Source: Phytohabitans suffuscus (GTDB taxonomy: Bacteria > Actinomycetota > Actinomycetes > Mycobacteriales > Micromonosporaceae). Taken from it: DNA of 64,000 nucleotides. The translations under genes were made by a program, and so were the position numbers. This document shows positions 23,265 to 33,079 of this stretch, one piece after another. The first letter of the stretch is position 1. Each line of letters begins with the position of its first letter. The notes under the pieces are model-generated. The model ran no database searches. It worked only from the letters and a program-made list of their open reading frames with translations, and had not been told where the DNA came from. The DNA lies in NCBI RefSeq assembly GCF_011764565.1, contig NZ_AP022871.1, positions 3,472,320 through 3,536,319 of the forward strand, read 5' to 3'.

Positions 23265-24646
23265 CTCGTCTGTCGTCCTTCGCTCGTCAGTACGTCACCC
23301 GGGCGGGTCACTGAGCCTGCCCCACCCGACGGTACGGGGCGTTTCAACGGAGCGTCTTGGCGCACCCGCATCTGCAATCCGGTTGGAACAGAGCTGGAGT
23401 TGCTCTGATTGCCCTGCTGTCCCACCAGGTAGGAAATAAGACCGGCGCAGAGCAGCACCAGGACTCCCAGGACGACCGCGAGCACGATGAGAATCTGCCG
23501 GTTGGTCGAGCTGTCTTCGGGCTGGGCCGGCGGGTAGCCGTACGGCTGGCCGGGGCGGGTCGGCGGCCCATTGGTTGGGACGACCGGGCGGTTGGGCGGG
23601 ATGGGCGCGGCGCCCGGCCGGTAGCCCCCCGGTGCCGGAGGTGGCCCCGGACGGTACGGCTGCTGGGACACCGGGGCGGGCGGAGCGGCGACCGGGCTGG
23701 CCGGCGCCGGCGGGTACGAGGGGTTGGTGCGCGGAGGGACGGGAGTGCTGCCGTGCCCCGGGGAAGAGGTGGGCGCCGGCGAGGCCGGTCGGCTGGGCGG
23801 CGACGCGGGGCGGCTCGACGGCGGGGCGCCGAGCGTGGCCGCCGCCTGCCGGGCGACCGCGCCGAGCATCGCGGCGGTCTGGAAACGGGCGGCCGGATCC
23901 TTTGCCATCGACTGCTCGACGATGCGCCGGATCGCCGGCGGGATGTCGCCGGGCAGCGGACGGGCCAGGTCCCGCACGTGCTTCATGGCGATTTCGAGCG
24001 GATTGTCACCCTCGAACGGGCGGTGCCCGGACAGGCACTGGTAGGCCACCACACCCAGCGCGTAGATGTCGGACGCCGCCGTGGCCGTACCCCCGGCCGC
24101 CTGCTCGGGCGAGATGTAGGAGGCGGTGCCCAGCACCGAGCCGGCCGCGGTGAGCTGCCCCACCATCGCGGAACGGGCGATGCCGAAGTCGGTGAGCACC
24201 AGCGTGCCGTTCGGGCGGACCAGGAGGTTGCCCGGCTTGACGTCGCGGTGCACGATGCCCTTTTCGTGGGCGGCCTGAAGCGCGTCGGCCGCCTGGGCGA
24301 CCAACGCCATCGTGCGGGCCGGGGTGAGCCGCCCCACCCGGCTCAGCGTACGTGACAGGGCGTCTCCCTCGACGTACTCCATGACCAGGAAAGCGATCTG
24401 CTGATCGCTGCCGTAGTCATACACGTCCACGACGCCCGGATGGTTGATGGTCGCCATCGTGCGCGCCTCACCACGGAAGCGCTCGGCGAAGCCGGGCTCC
24501 TCCAGCAGGGCCGGGAGCAGGATCTTCACCGCCACGGTGCGGCCGAGCACCTCGTCTGTGCCGCGCCACACATCACCCATGCCACCGCTGGCGATGCGCT
24601 CGTCGAGGCGGTAGCGACCGCCCAGCAGTACGCCGGGACTGAGCAT
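23261..24646 (-). CDS. pknA: Serine/threonine protein kinase PknA
   Basis: A 461-residue kinase with Lys41 in VAVKILL, HRDVKPGN (133-140), DFG at 153-155 and the activation segment QLTAAGSVLGTASYISPEQ. A Pro-rich linker (about 275-390) is followed by one membrane helix (ILIVLAVVLGVLVLLCAGLISYLV) and a short external tail without PASTA repeats. PknA phosphorylates cell-division and wall-synthesis proteins together with PknB. Its start overlaps the pbpA stop (ATG at 24646), so the genes are translationally coupled. Confidence 0.95.
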   Translation of the reverse strand: MLSPGVLLGGRYRLDERIASGGMGDVWRGTDEVLGRTVAVKILLPALLEEPGFAERFRGEARTMATINHPGVVDVYDYGSDQQIAFLVMEYVEGDALSRTLSRVGRLTPARTMALVAQAADALQAAHEKGIVHRDVKPGNLLVRPNGTLVLTDFGIARSAMVGQLTAAGSVLGTASYISPEQAAGGTATAASDIYALGVVAYQCLSGHRPFEGDNPLEIAMKHVRDLARPLPGDIPPAIRRIVEQSMAKDPAARFQTAAMLGAVARQAAATLGAPPSSRPASPPSRPASPAPTSSPGHGSTPVPPRTNPSYPPAPASPVAAPPAPVSQQPYRPGPPPAPGGYRPGAAPIPPNRPVVPTNGPPTRPGQPYGYPPAQPEDSSTNRQILIVLAVVLGVLVLLCAGLISYLVGQQGNQSNSSSVPTGLQMRVRQDAPLKRPVPSGGAGSVTRPGDVLTSEGRQTR

Positions 24647-26148
24647 CAGTCAGCCCCCCGGTCGCGGATCACGGCCTGCATGATCTGTCCGCCGATCTCC
24701 GCCGCGGCTGAGCTTCCGCCGGACACGCCGGCCCGCTCCAGCAGCACACATACCGCCGAGATGGGTTCGCCGTCCTTCAACACAAAGCCAATGAACCAGC
24801 CGTGGTCGCGCTCATCATCCCCATCCTGTGCCGTTCCGGTCTTGCCACCGACCGTGAACCCGCCGATCCGGGCCCGGCGACCGGTGCCGTTTTCGACGAC
24901 GCTGACCATCATCTCCTGCAGGTCGGCCGCGACGCCGCCGGAGATCGGGCTGTTGATCTTCTTGGGAGACGCGGTGCCAATCGTGCGCCGGTCCGGACCG
25001 AGCAGCTGCTGCACCAGGTACGGCCGCATCCGGTCGCCGCCGTTCGCGACGGTCGCCGCGATCATGGCGCCCTCGAGCGGGGTCATCCGGACGTTGTTCT
25101 GCCCGATGCCGGACTGCGCGAGCGCGGCCTTGTCTTCGCTGCCGTCCGGGTTTTGCATGTCACCGGTGCGGCTGGCCGCCACCGGGAGCCCACCGCCGTC
25201 GAGGTTGCCCACCCGCAGGCCGGTGTCTTCAAACCCGAACGCCTTGGCCTTTTCCTTGATCTTGTCGGAGCCCAGCTCCACGGCGAGGCGGGCGTATCCG
25301 GTGTTGCACGACTCGGTGAGCGCCTGGATGAGCGTGACCTGCGACTCCGGGCAGATGCCGGGCGAGGAGTTGCGGATCGGGGTGCCCGAGGTCGGCGGGG
25401 TGTAGCTCGGGCCGGCCGGGATCCGGGTGTTCAGCTGGTAACCCGACTCCAGCGCGGCCGCGGTGTCGATCACCTTGAACGTCGAGCCCGGCGGCAGCAC
25501 CTCGCTGAGCGCCCGGTTTCTGAGCGGGCCCTCCTTGTCGGCGTTGAGCTTGTCGTACGCCGCCTGGGCCGCACCGGTGTCGTGGCTGGCCAGCGGGTTG
25601 GGGTCGAAGCTCGGCATCGAGACGAGCGCCTGGATCGCGCCGGTCTTGGGGTCGAGCGCCACCGCCGCACCGCGGGTCGAGCCCACGTTGTTGTTGGCCA
25701 GGCCCTTGATCGCCGCATCCTGTGCGCGCAGCGAGAGGCTCAGCACGACGTTTCCGCCGGCCGTCTCCTCCCCGGTGAACATGTCGCGGAACCGGTCGGC
25801 GAAGAGCCGGTCGCTCGTACCGGCCAGGAACTCGTCCTCGGCCTGCTCGATGCCGACGGCGCCCAGGTTGACCGGCTTGTATCCGATCACGTGCGCGAAC
25901 TGGCTCTTGAGCGGGTAGGTGCGCAGGTACTTGAGCTCGCCGTCGGTGGCCTGGTTTTCGGCCAGCGCCTTGCCGGCCACCTCGATCACGCCACGCGGGC
26001 GGTTGTACTCGTCGACCTGGACCCGCGCGTTGTACGGGCTCGTGCGGTAGTCGTCGGCCTTGTACGCCTGGACCCAGTTGAGGTTGGCGAAGAGCAGGCC
26101 GAAGAGGACCATGACGACCACACCCGCACGGCGCAGTGGGGCGTTCAC
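24646..26148 (-). CDS. pbpA: Class B penicillin-binding protein PbpA
   Basis: A 500-residue transpeptidase crosslinking peptidoglycan. An N-terminal anchor (GVVVMVLFGLLFANLNW) precedes a dimerisation domain and the catalytic domain. The active-site motifs are complete: PGSTFK with Ser222 and Lys225, SCN at 280-282, and KTG at 435-437. It is paired with RodA/FtsW-type SEDS polymerase upstream (4-bp overlap), the usual class B PBP-SEDS couple. In mycobacteria PbpA is required for septation and is phosphorylated by PknB. Confidence 0.96.
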   Translation of the reverse strand: MNAPLRRAGVVVMVLFGLLFANLNWVQAYKADDYRTSPYNARVQVDEYNRPRGVIEVAGKALAENQATDGELKYLRTYPLKSQFAHVIGYKPVNLGAVGIEQAEDEFLAGTSDRLFADRFRDMFTGEETAGGNVVLSLSLRAQDAAIKGLANNNVGSTRGAAVALDPKTGAIQALVSMPSFDPNPLASHDTGAAQAAYDKLNADKEGPLRNRALSEVLPPGSTFKVIDTAAALESGYQLNTRIPAGPSYTPPTSGTPIRNSSPGICPESQVTLIQALTESCNTGYARLAVELGSDKIKEKAKAFGFEDTGLRVGNLDGGGLPVAASRTGDMQNPDGSEDKAALAQSGIGQNNVRMTPLEGAMIAATVANGGDRMRPYLVQQLLGPDRRTIGTASPKKINSPISGGVAADLQEMMVSVVENGTGRRARIGGFTVGGKTGTAQDGDDERDHGWFIGFVLKDGEPISAVCVLLERAGVSGGSSAAAEIGGQIMQAVIRDRGAD

Positions 26149-27641
26149 GACCTGATCACCTCCGTCGGGGCACCGTGCAGCTGGGCCGGGGCTCCGCCAC
26201 CGCCGGGACCGCTCGTGCGACCGCCCGTGGCACCCGTGACCGGCCGCCCGGCGGCATCCGAGATCCGAAGCAGCATCGCGATGATCAACCAGTTGGCCAT
26301 CAGCGAGGAACCACCCGCGGAGAGAAATGGTGTGGTCTGGCCGGTGAGCGGGATCAGGCCGGTGACGCCGCCGACGATCACGAACACCTGCAGGCCCAGC
26401 GTGAACGCGAGGCCGCCGGCCACCAGCTTGCCGAACGAGTCGCGCACGGCCAGGCCGGCGCGGAGCCCGCGCTCGACGATCAGGAGGTAGACAACCAGCA
26501 GGGCGGAGAGGCCGAAGAGGCCGATCTCCTCACCCAGCCCGGCGAAGACGAAGTCGCTCACCACGAGCGGGATCTTGTTGGGCTGGCCACCGCCGGGACC
26601 GGCGCCGAAGAGACCGCCGGTGCCGAGACCGAGCAGCGACTGGACCATCTGGAAGCCGTCGGCGTACGGGTCGGCGAACGGGTCCAGCCAGATCTGGGCC
26701 CGCTGGTAGAAGTTGGCGAACGGGCCGCCCACGCTCGCGCCCAGCGTGTATGCCAGGAAGGCGCCGCCGAAGAAGAGCAGCAGACCGATGATCAGCCAGC
26801 TGACCCGCTCGGTCGCCACGTACAGGATCACGACGAACATGCCGAAGTAGAGCAGCGCGGTGCCGAGGTCCTTTTCGAAGACGAGGACCAGCAGGCTGAG
26901 CATCCACACCGCGACGACCGGCCCGAGGTCGCGGCCGCGCGGGAAGTCGATGCCGAGGAAGCGCCGGCTCGCCAGCGAGAGCACCTCGCGCTTGCGGACC
27001 AGGTAGTAGGCGAAGAACGAGACCAGGGCGAGCTTGGCGAACTCACCGGGCTGGATCTGGAAGCCGCCGACCCTGATCCACAGCTTGGCGCCGTTGATCT
27101 CGGAGAACTGGCTCGGCAGCACCGCCGGGATCATCACCAGCACGATGCCGACGAGGCCCAGCGTGTACGCGTACCGGGAGACCGCCCGGTGGTCGCGCAC
27201 GATGATCAGCAACCCGGCGGCGAGCACCACCGCGATCAGCGTCCAGGCCAGCTGCCGGCCGCCGACGCCCGAGAAGATCGGCAGATCGGCCCGCTCGTCG
27301 GCGTCGGCGAACGCGAGGTCGATGCGGCGCAGGAACGCCACGCCCAGCCCGTTCAGCAGGGCGACGGCGGGCACGAGCGCGGGGTCCGCGTACGGCGCGA
27401 GGAACCGGATCACCACGTGCAGGCCCAGGAACACCCCGGCCACCAGAGCGACCGGGATCCAGAAGTCGCTGGTGATCGTGTCGAGCGCGGTCGCCTCGAC
27501 CGTCGCCGCGTACGCCAGGACGAGCAGCATCACGAAGACCAGCAGCGCCAGCTCCGCGTTACGCCGACCGCTCGACTCGCGGACACGCGGCATCTCGCCC
27601 GTGGTGGCGGGCGTGGGTGCCGGCACGGCTGGGGCGGTCAC
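26145..27641 (-). CDS. rodA: SEDS-family peptidoglycan glycosyltransferase (RodA/FtsW)
   Basis: A 498-residue membrane protein with about ten to twelve helices. Family hallmarks are seen: WIRVGGFQIQPGEFAKLALVSFFAYYL, DLGPVVAVWMLSLLVLVFEKDLGTALLYF, QMVQSLLGLGTGGLFGAGPGGG, NKIPLVVSDFVFAGLGEEIGLFG and LTGQTTPFLSAGGSSLMANW. SEDS proteins polymerise lipid II glycan strands with a class B PBP partner, here pbpA directly downstream. The start is GTG at 27641, 36 bp after the pstP stop, the only noticeable gap in the operon. Confidence 0.95.
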   Translation of the reverse strand: MTAPAVPAPTPATTGEMPRVRESSGRRNAELALLVFVMLLVLAYAATVEATALDTITSDFWIPVALVAGVFLGLHVVIRFLAPYADPALVPAVALLNGLGVAFLRRIDLAFADADERADLPIFSGVGGRQLAWTLIAVVLAAGLLIIVRDHRAVSRYAYTLGLVGIVLVMIPAVLPSQFSEINGAKLWIRVGGFQIQPGEFAKLALVSFFAYYLVRKREVLSLASRRFLGIDFPRGRDLGPVVAVWMLSLLVLVFEKDLGTALLYFGMFVVILYVATERVSWLIIGLLLFFGGAFLAYTLGASVGGPFANFYQRAQIWLDPFADPYADGFQMVQSLLGLGTGGLFGAGPGGGQPNKIPLVVSDFVFAGLGEEIGLFGLSALLVVYLLIVERGLRAGLAVRDSFGKLVAGGLAFTLGLQVFVIVGGVTGLIPLTGQTTPFLSAGGSSLMANWLIIAMLLRISDAAGRPVTGATGGRTSGPGGGGAPAQLHGAPTEVIRS

Positions 27642-27677
27642 GACTAATCCCTGCAGTTCCTGTGATGAGCGACGAGG

Positions 27678-29129
27678 TCAGTCCGCCGCACGGCACCCGG
27701 TCGGATCGACCGGCGGGTCCGAGAAGGCGGGCGGGGCGTCAGGCGTGGTTGCCGGCCCCGACCCGGCGGGCGAAGCGGTGGCGGCGGCCGTGGCGGGTGG
27801 CGGGGAGGACGGATCAGCCGTGGCACCGGTGGTCGGCGAGCCGTTCGGCGCCGGGCTCGCGTCGGGCGACGGCGTCGAGGACGGCGGGCAGGTCGGCTTG
27901 AGGTTGGGGTTGGTGGGGTTGTCCGAGGTCAGCTCGGCGAGCCGGCGCTGCGCGTCGGGCTCGTCGTCGGCCTGGATGCCCTGCTTGACCCGGTCCTGGG
28001 CGACCAGGGTGAGATCGTCGAGGCGGGTGCCGCTGGTCTCGTGCACGCTGGACAGGCTGAGCCCGGCGATCTGGCCCGGCACCCCGCGGAAGACGGCGAG
28101 CTGGCCCTCGTCGGTCGCGCCGACGTAGTACTGCCGCTGGGTGTAGCTCCAGCCCACCCACAGGCCGCCGCCGAGGATCGCGAGCAGCCCCACGAGCAGC
28201 AGCGCCGTGCGTGCCGGATGCCGGCGCGGACGGTCGGGCTCCTCGTGGTGGCCGCCGCTGGCGCCGTTGCTCGACTCCGGCGCGGCCGCGCGGGGCACCG
28301 CCGCCTGGAGGGCCGAGGCGCGGGCCGCGGGCGTCGACTCGTCGGCCGAGGTCGCCATGCCGCGGTCGCGGGCGGCGGCACCGCCGACGATCGGGGCAGC
28401 CTCCAGGATGTCCTGGTCGGTCGCGTCGGCTACGACCACCGTGATGTTGTCCGGCCCGCCGCCGCGCAGCGCGAGCTGGATGAGCCGCTCGACGCAGTGC
28501 TGGGGGTCGGAGAACTCGGTCATCGTCTCCGCGATGGTCTCCGCGCTCACGACGCCGGACAGGCCGTCGCTACAGATCAGGTATCTGTCGCCGGGGAGCA
28601 CCTGGCGGACCGAGTACTCCGGGTCGATGTCGCGGCCGTCCAGCGCCCGGGTGAGCAGCGAGCGCTGGGGGTGGCTGCTCGCCTCCTCGGGACTGATCCG
28701 CCCCTCGTCCACCAGCATCTGGACGTACGTGTCGTCCTTGGTGATCTGGTTGAACTTGCTGTCGCGGAGCAGGTAGGCCCGCGAGTCACCGATGTGGACC
28801 ATCCCGATCTTGCTGCCGGAGAAGAGCACCGCGGTGAGCGTGGTGCCCATGCCCTCCAGATGGGGATTGGCGTCGACGGTGTCGCGAAGCTGCTGGTTAG
28901 CCGTGTCGACCGCACCACGGAGGGCGTCGACCAGGGCATCGCCCGGCACGTCCTCGTCAAGGGGTGCCATCGCGGCGATGACGATGTTGCTGGCGACGTC
29001 ACCGGCGGCCATGCCGCCCATGCCATCGGCGACGGCGAGCAGGCGCGGGCCAGCGTAGACGGAGTCTTGGTTTCCGTCCCGGATCAGCCCGCGGTCACTG
29101 TGTGCCGCATAACGCAAGGTGAGAGTCAT
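27678..29129 (-). CDS. pstP: PP2C-type protein phosphatase PstP
   Basis: A 483-residue phosphatase that reverses PknA/PknB phosphorylation. The PP2C domain (1-235) contains SDRGLIRDGNQDSV, VADGMGGMAAGD (metal ligand Asp35), VHIGDSRAYLLRD, LLTRALDG and ICSDGLSG, and ends GGPDNITVVVAD. A linker, one membrane helix (ALLLVGLLAILGGGLWVGW) and an external Pro/Ser/Thr-rich domain follow, with no known motif. The family is usually about 500 residues in actinobacteria. The ATG overlaps the fhaB stop by 4 bp. Confidence 0.95.
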   Translation of the reverse strand: MTLTLRYAAHSDRGLIRDGNQDSVYAGPRLLAVADGMGGMAAGDVASNIVIAAMAPLDEDVPGDALVDALRGAVDTANQQLRDTVDANPHLEGMGTTLTAVLFSGSKIGMVHIGDSRAYLLRDSKFNQITKDDTYVQMLVDEGRISPEEASSHPQRSLLTRALDGRDIDPEYSVRQVLPGDRYLICSDGLSGVVSAETIAETMTEFSDPQHCVERLIQLALRGGGPDNITVVVADATDQDILEAAPIVGGAAARDRGMATSADESTPAARASALQAAVPRAAAPESSNGASGGHHEEPDRPRRHPARTALLLVGLLAILGGGLWVGWSYTQRQYYVGATDEGQLAVFRGVPGQIAGLSLSSVHETSGTRLDDLTLVAQDRVKQGIQADDEPDAQRRLAELTSDNPTNPNLKPTCPPSSTPSPDASPAPNGSPTTGATADPSSPPPATAAATASPAGSGPATTPDAPPAFSDPPVDPTGCRAAD

Positions 29130-29611
29130 GGCCGTAACTCAAGAGAAGTGCGGCCGATACGGATCGGCACGCCGAGGGGTACGGGGGTTGGTCCAGTGAC
29201 CTTAGCGCGATCGAGATAGGTGCCGTTGGTCGAGCCGAGGTCTTCGATGAACCACTGCCCGGAACGGGGGACGAGCCGGGCGTGTCGAGCGGACGCGTAG
29301 TCGTCGGTAATCACCAGGGTGGAGTCTTCCGCCCTACCGATGGTGATCTGAGCCTCACCGAGTGTGATTCGGGTGCCGGCCAACTGGCCGGCGGTGACCA
29401 CGAGCTGATGTGCCGCGCGGCCCCGCTTCACCTTGGCCGGACGGGAGGGCAGCCCCGTCGACGCGCCAACCCCCCGCGGCGCGGCGACGAGGCGACTGCT
29501 CCTGGCCCCGGCGAAGAGGTCCCGGCGGATCACCCCGACCACTGTGAACACGAAGATCCACAACAGGATGAGGAAACCGAACCGGGCAACGGTGAGGACA
29601 AACTCAGGCAA
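29126..29611 (-). CDS. fhaB: FHA-domain protein FhaB (FipA)
   Basis: A 161-residue protein. An N-terminal membrane helix (FGFLILLWIFVFTVVGVI) is followed by a basic linker and a C-terminal FHA domain that binds phosphothreonine: ITLGEAQITIGRAEDSTLVI, DDYASARHARL, and FIEDLGSTNGTYLD. The R, SxRH and N residues that read phosphopeptides are present. In mycobacteria the homologue links FtsZ and FtsQ and is a substrate of PknA. The start is TTG at 29611, 5 bp after the fhaA stop. Confidence 0.93.
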   Translation of the reverse strand: MPEFVLTVARFGFLILLWIFVFTVVGVIRRDLFAGARSSRLVAAPRGVGASTGLPSRPAKVKRGRAAHQLVVTAGQLAGTRITLGEAQITIGRAEDSTLVITDDYASARHARLVPRSGQWFIEDLGSTNGTYLDRAKVTGPTPVPLGVPIRIGRTSLELRP

Positions 29612-29616
29612 CGTCC

Positions 29617-30387
29617 TTAGCCGTCCACTCGGAACGTGAGGGTGGTCGTTCCGAGCTGGATCATGTCGCCGGGGTTGAGCGCGACGGCGGAGACGCGCTG
29701 GCCGTTGACCATCGTCCCGTTCGTCGATCCCAGATCGGTGAGCACCACCTGGGCACCGTCGAAGTCGAGCCGGGCGTGGCGGCGGGAGATGCCGACGTCG
29801 GGCAGGCGCAGGTTGGCCTGGTCACCACGGCCGATGACGGTCGAACCCATCTGGAGTGGATAGGTGCGCCCGTCGCCGGAGACCAGCCGGACGTTACGAC
29901 CGCCGCCGCCGTGCTGCGGGGGCGGACCGTATCCACCGGGGGCCTGGTCGTACGGGGGGTAGGCGGGCGGCGCCGGCGCGTCGTACGCCGGCTGCTGGAC
30001 CGGAGCCACCTCGCCGCCGGTGTAGACCTCGGCCGTGACCCGGAACATGCCCGTGTCGAGCCCGTCACCGCGCTCGATCTCGACGATCACGTCACCGTAG
30101 ACGGTCCACGCCTGCTCGCCGATGAACTCCGCCTGGGACTGGGCGAGCTCCTGGGCGAGCGCGGCCGCGTACGGCGCGAGCCGGCTGTGGTCGTAGGGCG
30201 AAAGATCGATCACATAGCGGTTGGGCACGAGGGTGCGCCCACCGGCCAGGATCGCCTTGTGCGCCTCGGCCTCCCGCTGCATAGCGTTGAGAATCTCAAC
30301 AGGGTGGACCACCCCTTTGAACACCTTCGCGAAGGCCCCCTCGACCAGGCCTTCCAACCGCTTCTCGAAGCGTTGCAGCACGCTCAC
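29617..30387 (-). CDS. fhaA: FHA-domain protein FhaA (DUF3662 + FHA)
   Basis: A 256-residue protein. The N-terminal DUF3662 domain reads VLQRFEKRLEGLVEGAFAKVFKG...VHPVEILNAMQREAE...NRYVIDLSPYDHSRL. A Pro/Gly/Tyr-rich linker follows, then a C-terminal FHA domain: STVIGRGDQANLRLPDVGISRRHARL, LTDLGSTNGTMVNGQRV. The start is GTG at 30387 after a GAGGAGG site; an in-frame ATG at 30414 would add nine residues. FhaA binds phosphorylated MviN/MurJ in mycobacteria and modulates wall synthesis. It is the first gene of the seven-gene minus-strand operon; the promoter should lie between 30388 and the tRNA-Leu. Confidence 0.93.
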   Translation of the reverse strand: MSVLQRFEKRLEGLVEGAFAKVFKGVVHPVEILNAMQREAEAHKAILAGGRTLVPNRYVIDLSPYDHSRLAPYAAALAQELAQSQAEFIGEQAWTVYGDVIVEIERGDGLDTGMFRVTAEVYTGGEVAPVQQPAYDAPAPPAYPPYDQAPGGYGPPPQHGGGGRNVRLVSGDGRTYPLQMGSTVIGRGDQANLRLPDVGISRRHARLDFDGAQVVLTDLGSTNGTMVNGQRVSAVALNPGDMIQLGTTTLTFRVDG

Positions 30388-30619
30388 CGGCTCCTCCTCG
30401 GGTTCCGAGGACATGATGGTATCCGGCCGCCGCACGCGCAGGTTGCGCACCGACGTACCGCCCTGCTGCCGGCCTGTCTCGGGTGGCCGGTGTTGCCGTG
30501 CTACTCTTCCCACGCGCCACGGGCAGTTACCTGCTCGCGGGGTGGCAAACCTGCTCGCTGGGACAGCCACGCACAGCGTAGTATGTGCCCGCATCGCGTC
30601 CAGGGGATACCCCTGGTCC

Positions 30620-30702
30620 GGGGGAGTGGCGGAATGGCAGACGCGCACGGTTCAGGTCCGTGTGCCCGAAAGGGCGTGGGGGTTCAACTCCCCCCTTCCC
30701 CA
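30620..30702 (+). tRNA. tRNA-Leu (CAG anticodon)
   Basis: An 83-nt class II tRNA. The acceptor GGGGGAG pairs with CTTCCCC and the discriminator is A. The anticodon stem CACGG/CCGTG encloses TTCAGGT with anticodon CAG, and a variable arm TGCCCGAAAGGGCG and T arm GGGGG-TTCAACT-CCCCC follow. CCA is not encoded in full. The position beside fhaA is conserved in actinobacteria. Confidence 0.95.
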
Positions 30703-30712
30703 CCGCAGCGCT

Positions 30713-30742
30713 GAAGGGCCCGTCCGAACGGTCGGGCCCTTC
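30713..30742 (+). terminator. Terminator downstream of tRNA-Leu
   Basis: GAAGGGCCCG (30713-30722) pairs perfectly with CGGGCCCTTC (30733-30742) across a 10-base loop, 10 bp after the tRNA. Confidence 0.8.
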
Positions 30743-30808
30743 ACCGTTCATCCGGCGGCCGTCGCGTCGGGATACTCCGCACGATCGAGATTTTGCAAGC
30801 CTTTCGTT

Positions 30809-30828
30809 ATAGGAATGCGCTTTCCTAT
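30809..30828 (+). promoter_or_regulatory. Palindromic operator upstream of the GH88-like gene
   Basis: ATAGGAA-tgcgct-TTCCTAT: perfect 7-bp arms with a 6-bp spacer, ending 10 bp before the ATG. It is AT-rich relative to its surroundings and lies in the promoter/leader position, as expected for a repressor site (GntR, IclR or LacI type). No regulator gene is adjacent. Confidence 0.6.
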
Positions 30829-30837
30829 GCTGAGCCC

Positions 30838-32301
30838 ATGATGAGGATCGACGACGGGCTCCAGCCCGACGGACTGCTGCCCAAGATCGAGCGCCTCTGG
30901 GACGCCTCGGCCGAGAAGCTCGACTCCATAGAGAAGGCGTGCCCGCCCGGCTCCACGTCGCCGGTGTTCACGGTGGACGGCCGCTACACGGCCCGCGGCT
31001 GGACAGAGTGGACCCAGGGCTTCCAGTACGGCTCGGCGCTACTGCAGTTCGACGCGACCGGCGAGCGGCGCTTCCTGGAGGTCGGGCGGGAGCTCACCGT
31101 CCAGGTCATGGCGAGCCATGTCAGCCACATCGGGGTGCACGACCACGGCTTCAACAACGTCAGCACGTACGGCAACCTGTGGCGGCTCACCCGGGAGGGC
31201 CGGGTCGACGACGGCGACCTCAACTTCTACGAGCTGGCGCTGAAGATCACCGGAGCCGTGCAGGCGGCCCGGTGGCGCGGGACCGCGGACGGCACCGGCT
31301 ATATCTACTCGTTCAACGGGCCGCAGTCGCTCTTCGTCGACACGATCCGTTCCTGCCGGGCGCTCGCCGTCTCGCACCAGCTCGGCCACGTGCTGATGGG
31401 CGAGCGGGACGAGCGGATCTCGCTGCTCGACCGGCTGGCCCAGCACGCCACCAACACCGCGCGGTGGAACGTCTTCTACGGCGAGGGCCGGGACGCGTAC
31501 GACGTCCGCGGGCGCACCGCCCACGAGTCGATCTTCAATGTCAACGACGGCAGCTACCGGTGCCCGAGCACGCAGCAGGGCTACTCCCCCTTCAGCACCT
31601 GGACCCGCGGGCTGGCGTGGGCGATGCTCGGCTTCCCGGAGCAGCTGGAGTGGCTCGACACGATCGAGGACGCGCCCGAGGGGCTCGCCGACACGATGCT
31701 CAAGGCGGCCATGGCCACCTGTGACTTCTACCTCGGACACACCCCGGTCGACGGCATCCCGTACTGGGACACCGGCGCACCCGGGCTCGCACACCTCGGC
31801 GACCACCTCGACCGGCCGGCGGGCCCGTACAACGCCTACGAGCCGGTGGACTCCTCGGCCGCCGCGATCGGCGCGCAGGGGCTGCTGCGGCTCGGCCGCT
31901 ACCTGACCGGGCGCGGGCGGGCCGAGGAGGGGCGGCGCTACTGGCAGGCCGGCCTGACCGTGTGCGACACGCTCTTCGGCGAGCCGTACCTCAGCACCGA
32001 CGCCCGCCACCAGGGCCTGATCCTCCACTCCGTCTACCACCGGCCGAACGGGTGGGACCACGTGCCCCAGGGCCAGCGGGTGCCCAACGGCGAGTCGAGC
32101 ATGTGGGGCGACTACCACGCCCGCGAGCTGGCGCTCTACGTGCAGCGGGTGGCCCGCGACGAGCCGTACTACACCTTCTTCGGGGACGCCGCGCCCGGCG
32201 GCGCCGCACCCGGGGACGTGGCATCCGGCGGAGCCCCGTCCGCGAGCGCCGCGTCCGCCAGCGCCCCGTCCGCCAACGCCGGGCCCGGGAGCGCGGCGTG
32301 A
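30838..32301 (+). CDS. Glycoside hydrolase family 88-like unsaturated glucuronyl hydrolase
   Basis: A 487-residue protein. It reads like GH88/105 (alpha/alpha)6-barrel enzymes that hydrate the unsaturated uronic acid left by polysaccharide lyases: [104 protein letters not shown], and HGV-like [14 protein letters not shown]. The D-H-G-F-N and the Asp-containing STWTRGLAW segments are in the expected places. No signal peptide is present, so it probably acts in the cytosol on imported oligosaccharide. The final 35 residues are an Ala/Ser/Pro/Gly-rich tail of short repeats. Start is the first ATG of a doublet at 30838/30841. It overlaps the next gene by GTGA. Confidence 0.82.
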   Translation: MMRIDDGLQPDGLLPKIERLWDASAEKLDSIEKACPPGSTSPVFTVDGRYTARGWTEWTQGFQYGSALLQFDATGERRFLEVGRELTVQVMASHVSHIGVHDHGFNNVSTYGNLWRLTREGRVDDGDLNFYELALKITGAVQAARWRGTADGTGYIYSFNGPQSLFVDTIRSCRALAVSHQLGHVLMGERDERISLLDRLAQHATNTARWNVFYGEGRDAYDVRGRTAHESIFNVNDGSYRCPSTQQGYSPFSTWTRGLAWAMLGFPEQLEWLDTIEDAPEGLADTMLKAAMATCDFYLGHTPVDGIPYWDTGAPGLAHLGDHLDRPAGPYNAYEPVDSSAAAIGAQGLLRLGRYLTGRGRAEEGRRYWQAGLTVCDTLFGEPYLSTDARHQGLILHSVYHRPNGWDHVPQGQRVPNGESSMWGDYHARELALYVQRVARDEPYYTFFGDAAPGGAAPGDVASGGAPSASAASASAPSANAGPGSAA

Positions 32302-33071
32302 GCGCGGCCGCCGTCGTCACCGGCGGTTCGCGGGGCATCGGACGCGGCGTCGTGCTCGCGCTCGCTTCCGCCGGGTACGACGTGGTCGTCAACTACGCGC
32401 GCAACGCCTCCGCCGCCAAGGAGGTGGCCGAGCGGGTCGAGGAGGTGGGCCGGCGTGCCCACCTGGTGCGGGCCGACATCGGGCAGGCCGCCGACCGGCA
32501 GCGGCTGGTCGAGGAGGCGGTCGACGCGTTCGGCCGGATCGACCTGCTGGTCAACAACGCCGGCGTGGCACCGGACGTGCGCGCCGACATCCTGGACGCG
32601 ACGGAGGAGTCGTTCGACCGGCTGGTGGCGATCAACCTCAAGGGCCCGTACTTCCTGACCCAGCTCGTGGCCCGCCACATGGTCGAGCAGGTCGAGGCCG
32701 GCACGCTCAGCAACCCCAAGATCGTCATCATCTCGTCGATCAGCGCGTACGCGGCGAGCGTCAACCGCGGCGACTACTGCGTCACCAAGGCCGGCCTGGC
32801 GATGGCCGCCCAGCTCTACGCGACGCGGCTGGCCCCGTACGGCATCAACGTGTACGAGATCCGGCCCGGCGTGATCGAGACGGACATGACCGGGGCCGTA
32901 CGGGAGAAGTACGACGATCTGATCTTCAACCAGGGGCTGACGCCGATCCGCCGCTGGGGCCGCCCCGAGGATGTCGGTAAGGCGGTGGTGGCGGTGGCGA
33001 CCGACCTGCTCCCCTTCAGCACCGGCCAGGTCATCGACGTGGACGGTGGCTTTCACCTCCGCACGCTCTGA
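32298..33071 (+). CDS. Short-chain dehydrogenase/reductase
   Basis: A 257-residue classical SDR. The cofactor motif [10 protein letters not shown] is near the N-terminus, followed by NNAGVAPD, the catalytic ISSISAY...YCVTKAG (Ser, Tyr, Lys) and [11 protein letters not shown], and the C-terminal [16 protein letters not shown]. The closest functional labels would be 3-oxoacyl-ACP reductase or a uronate/2-keto-3-deoxy-gluconate dehydrogenase. Because it is translationally coupled to the GH88-like gene, an oxidoreductase step on a uronic acid product is the better guess. The hairpin terminator after the stop closes a two-gene operon. Confidence 0.85.
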   Translation: MSAAAVVTGGSRGIGRGVVLALASAGYDVVVNYARNASAAKEVAERVEEVGRRAHLVRADIGQAADRQRLVEEAVDAFGRIDLLVNNAGVAPDVRADILDATEESFDRLVAINLKGPYFLTQLVARHMVEQVEAGTLSNPKIVIISSISAYAASVNRGDYCVTKAGLAMAAQLYATRLAPYGINVYEIRPGVIETDMTGAVREKYDDLIFNQGLTPIRRWGRPEDVGKAVVAVATDLLPFSTGQVIDVDGGFHLRTL

Positions 33072-33079
33072 AGACGAAC

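Noticed and set aside
26136..27647. Long plus-strand frame opposite rodA
   Set aside because: rodA is unmistakable on the minus strand; the plus frame is rich in Glu/Arg/His repeats, as expected of antisense.
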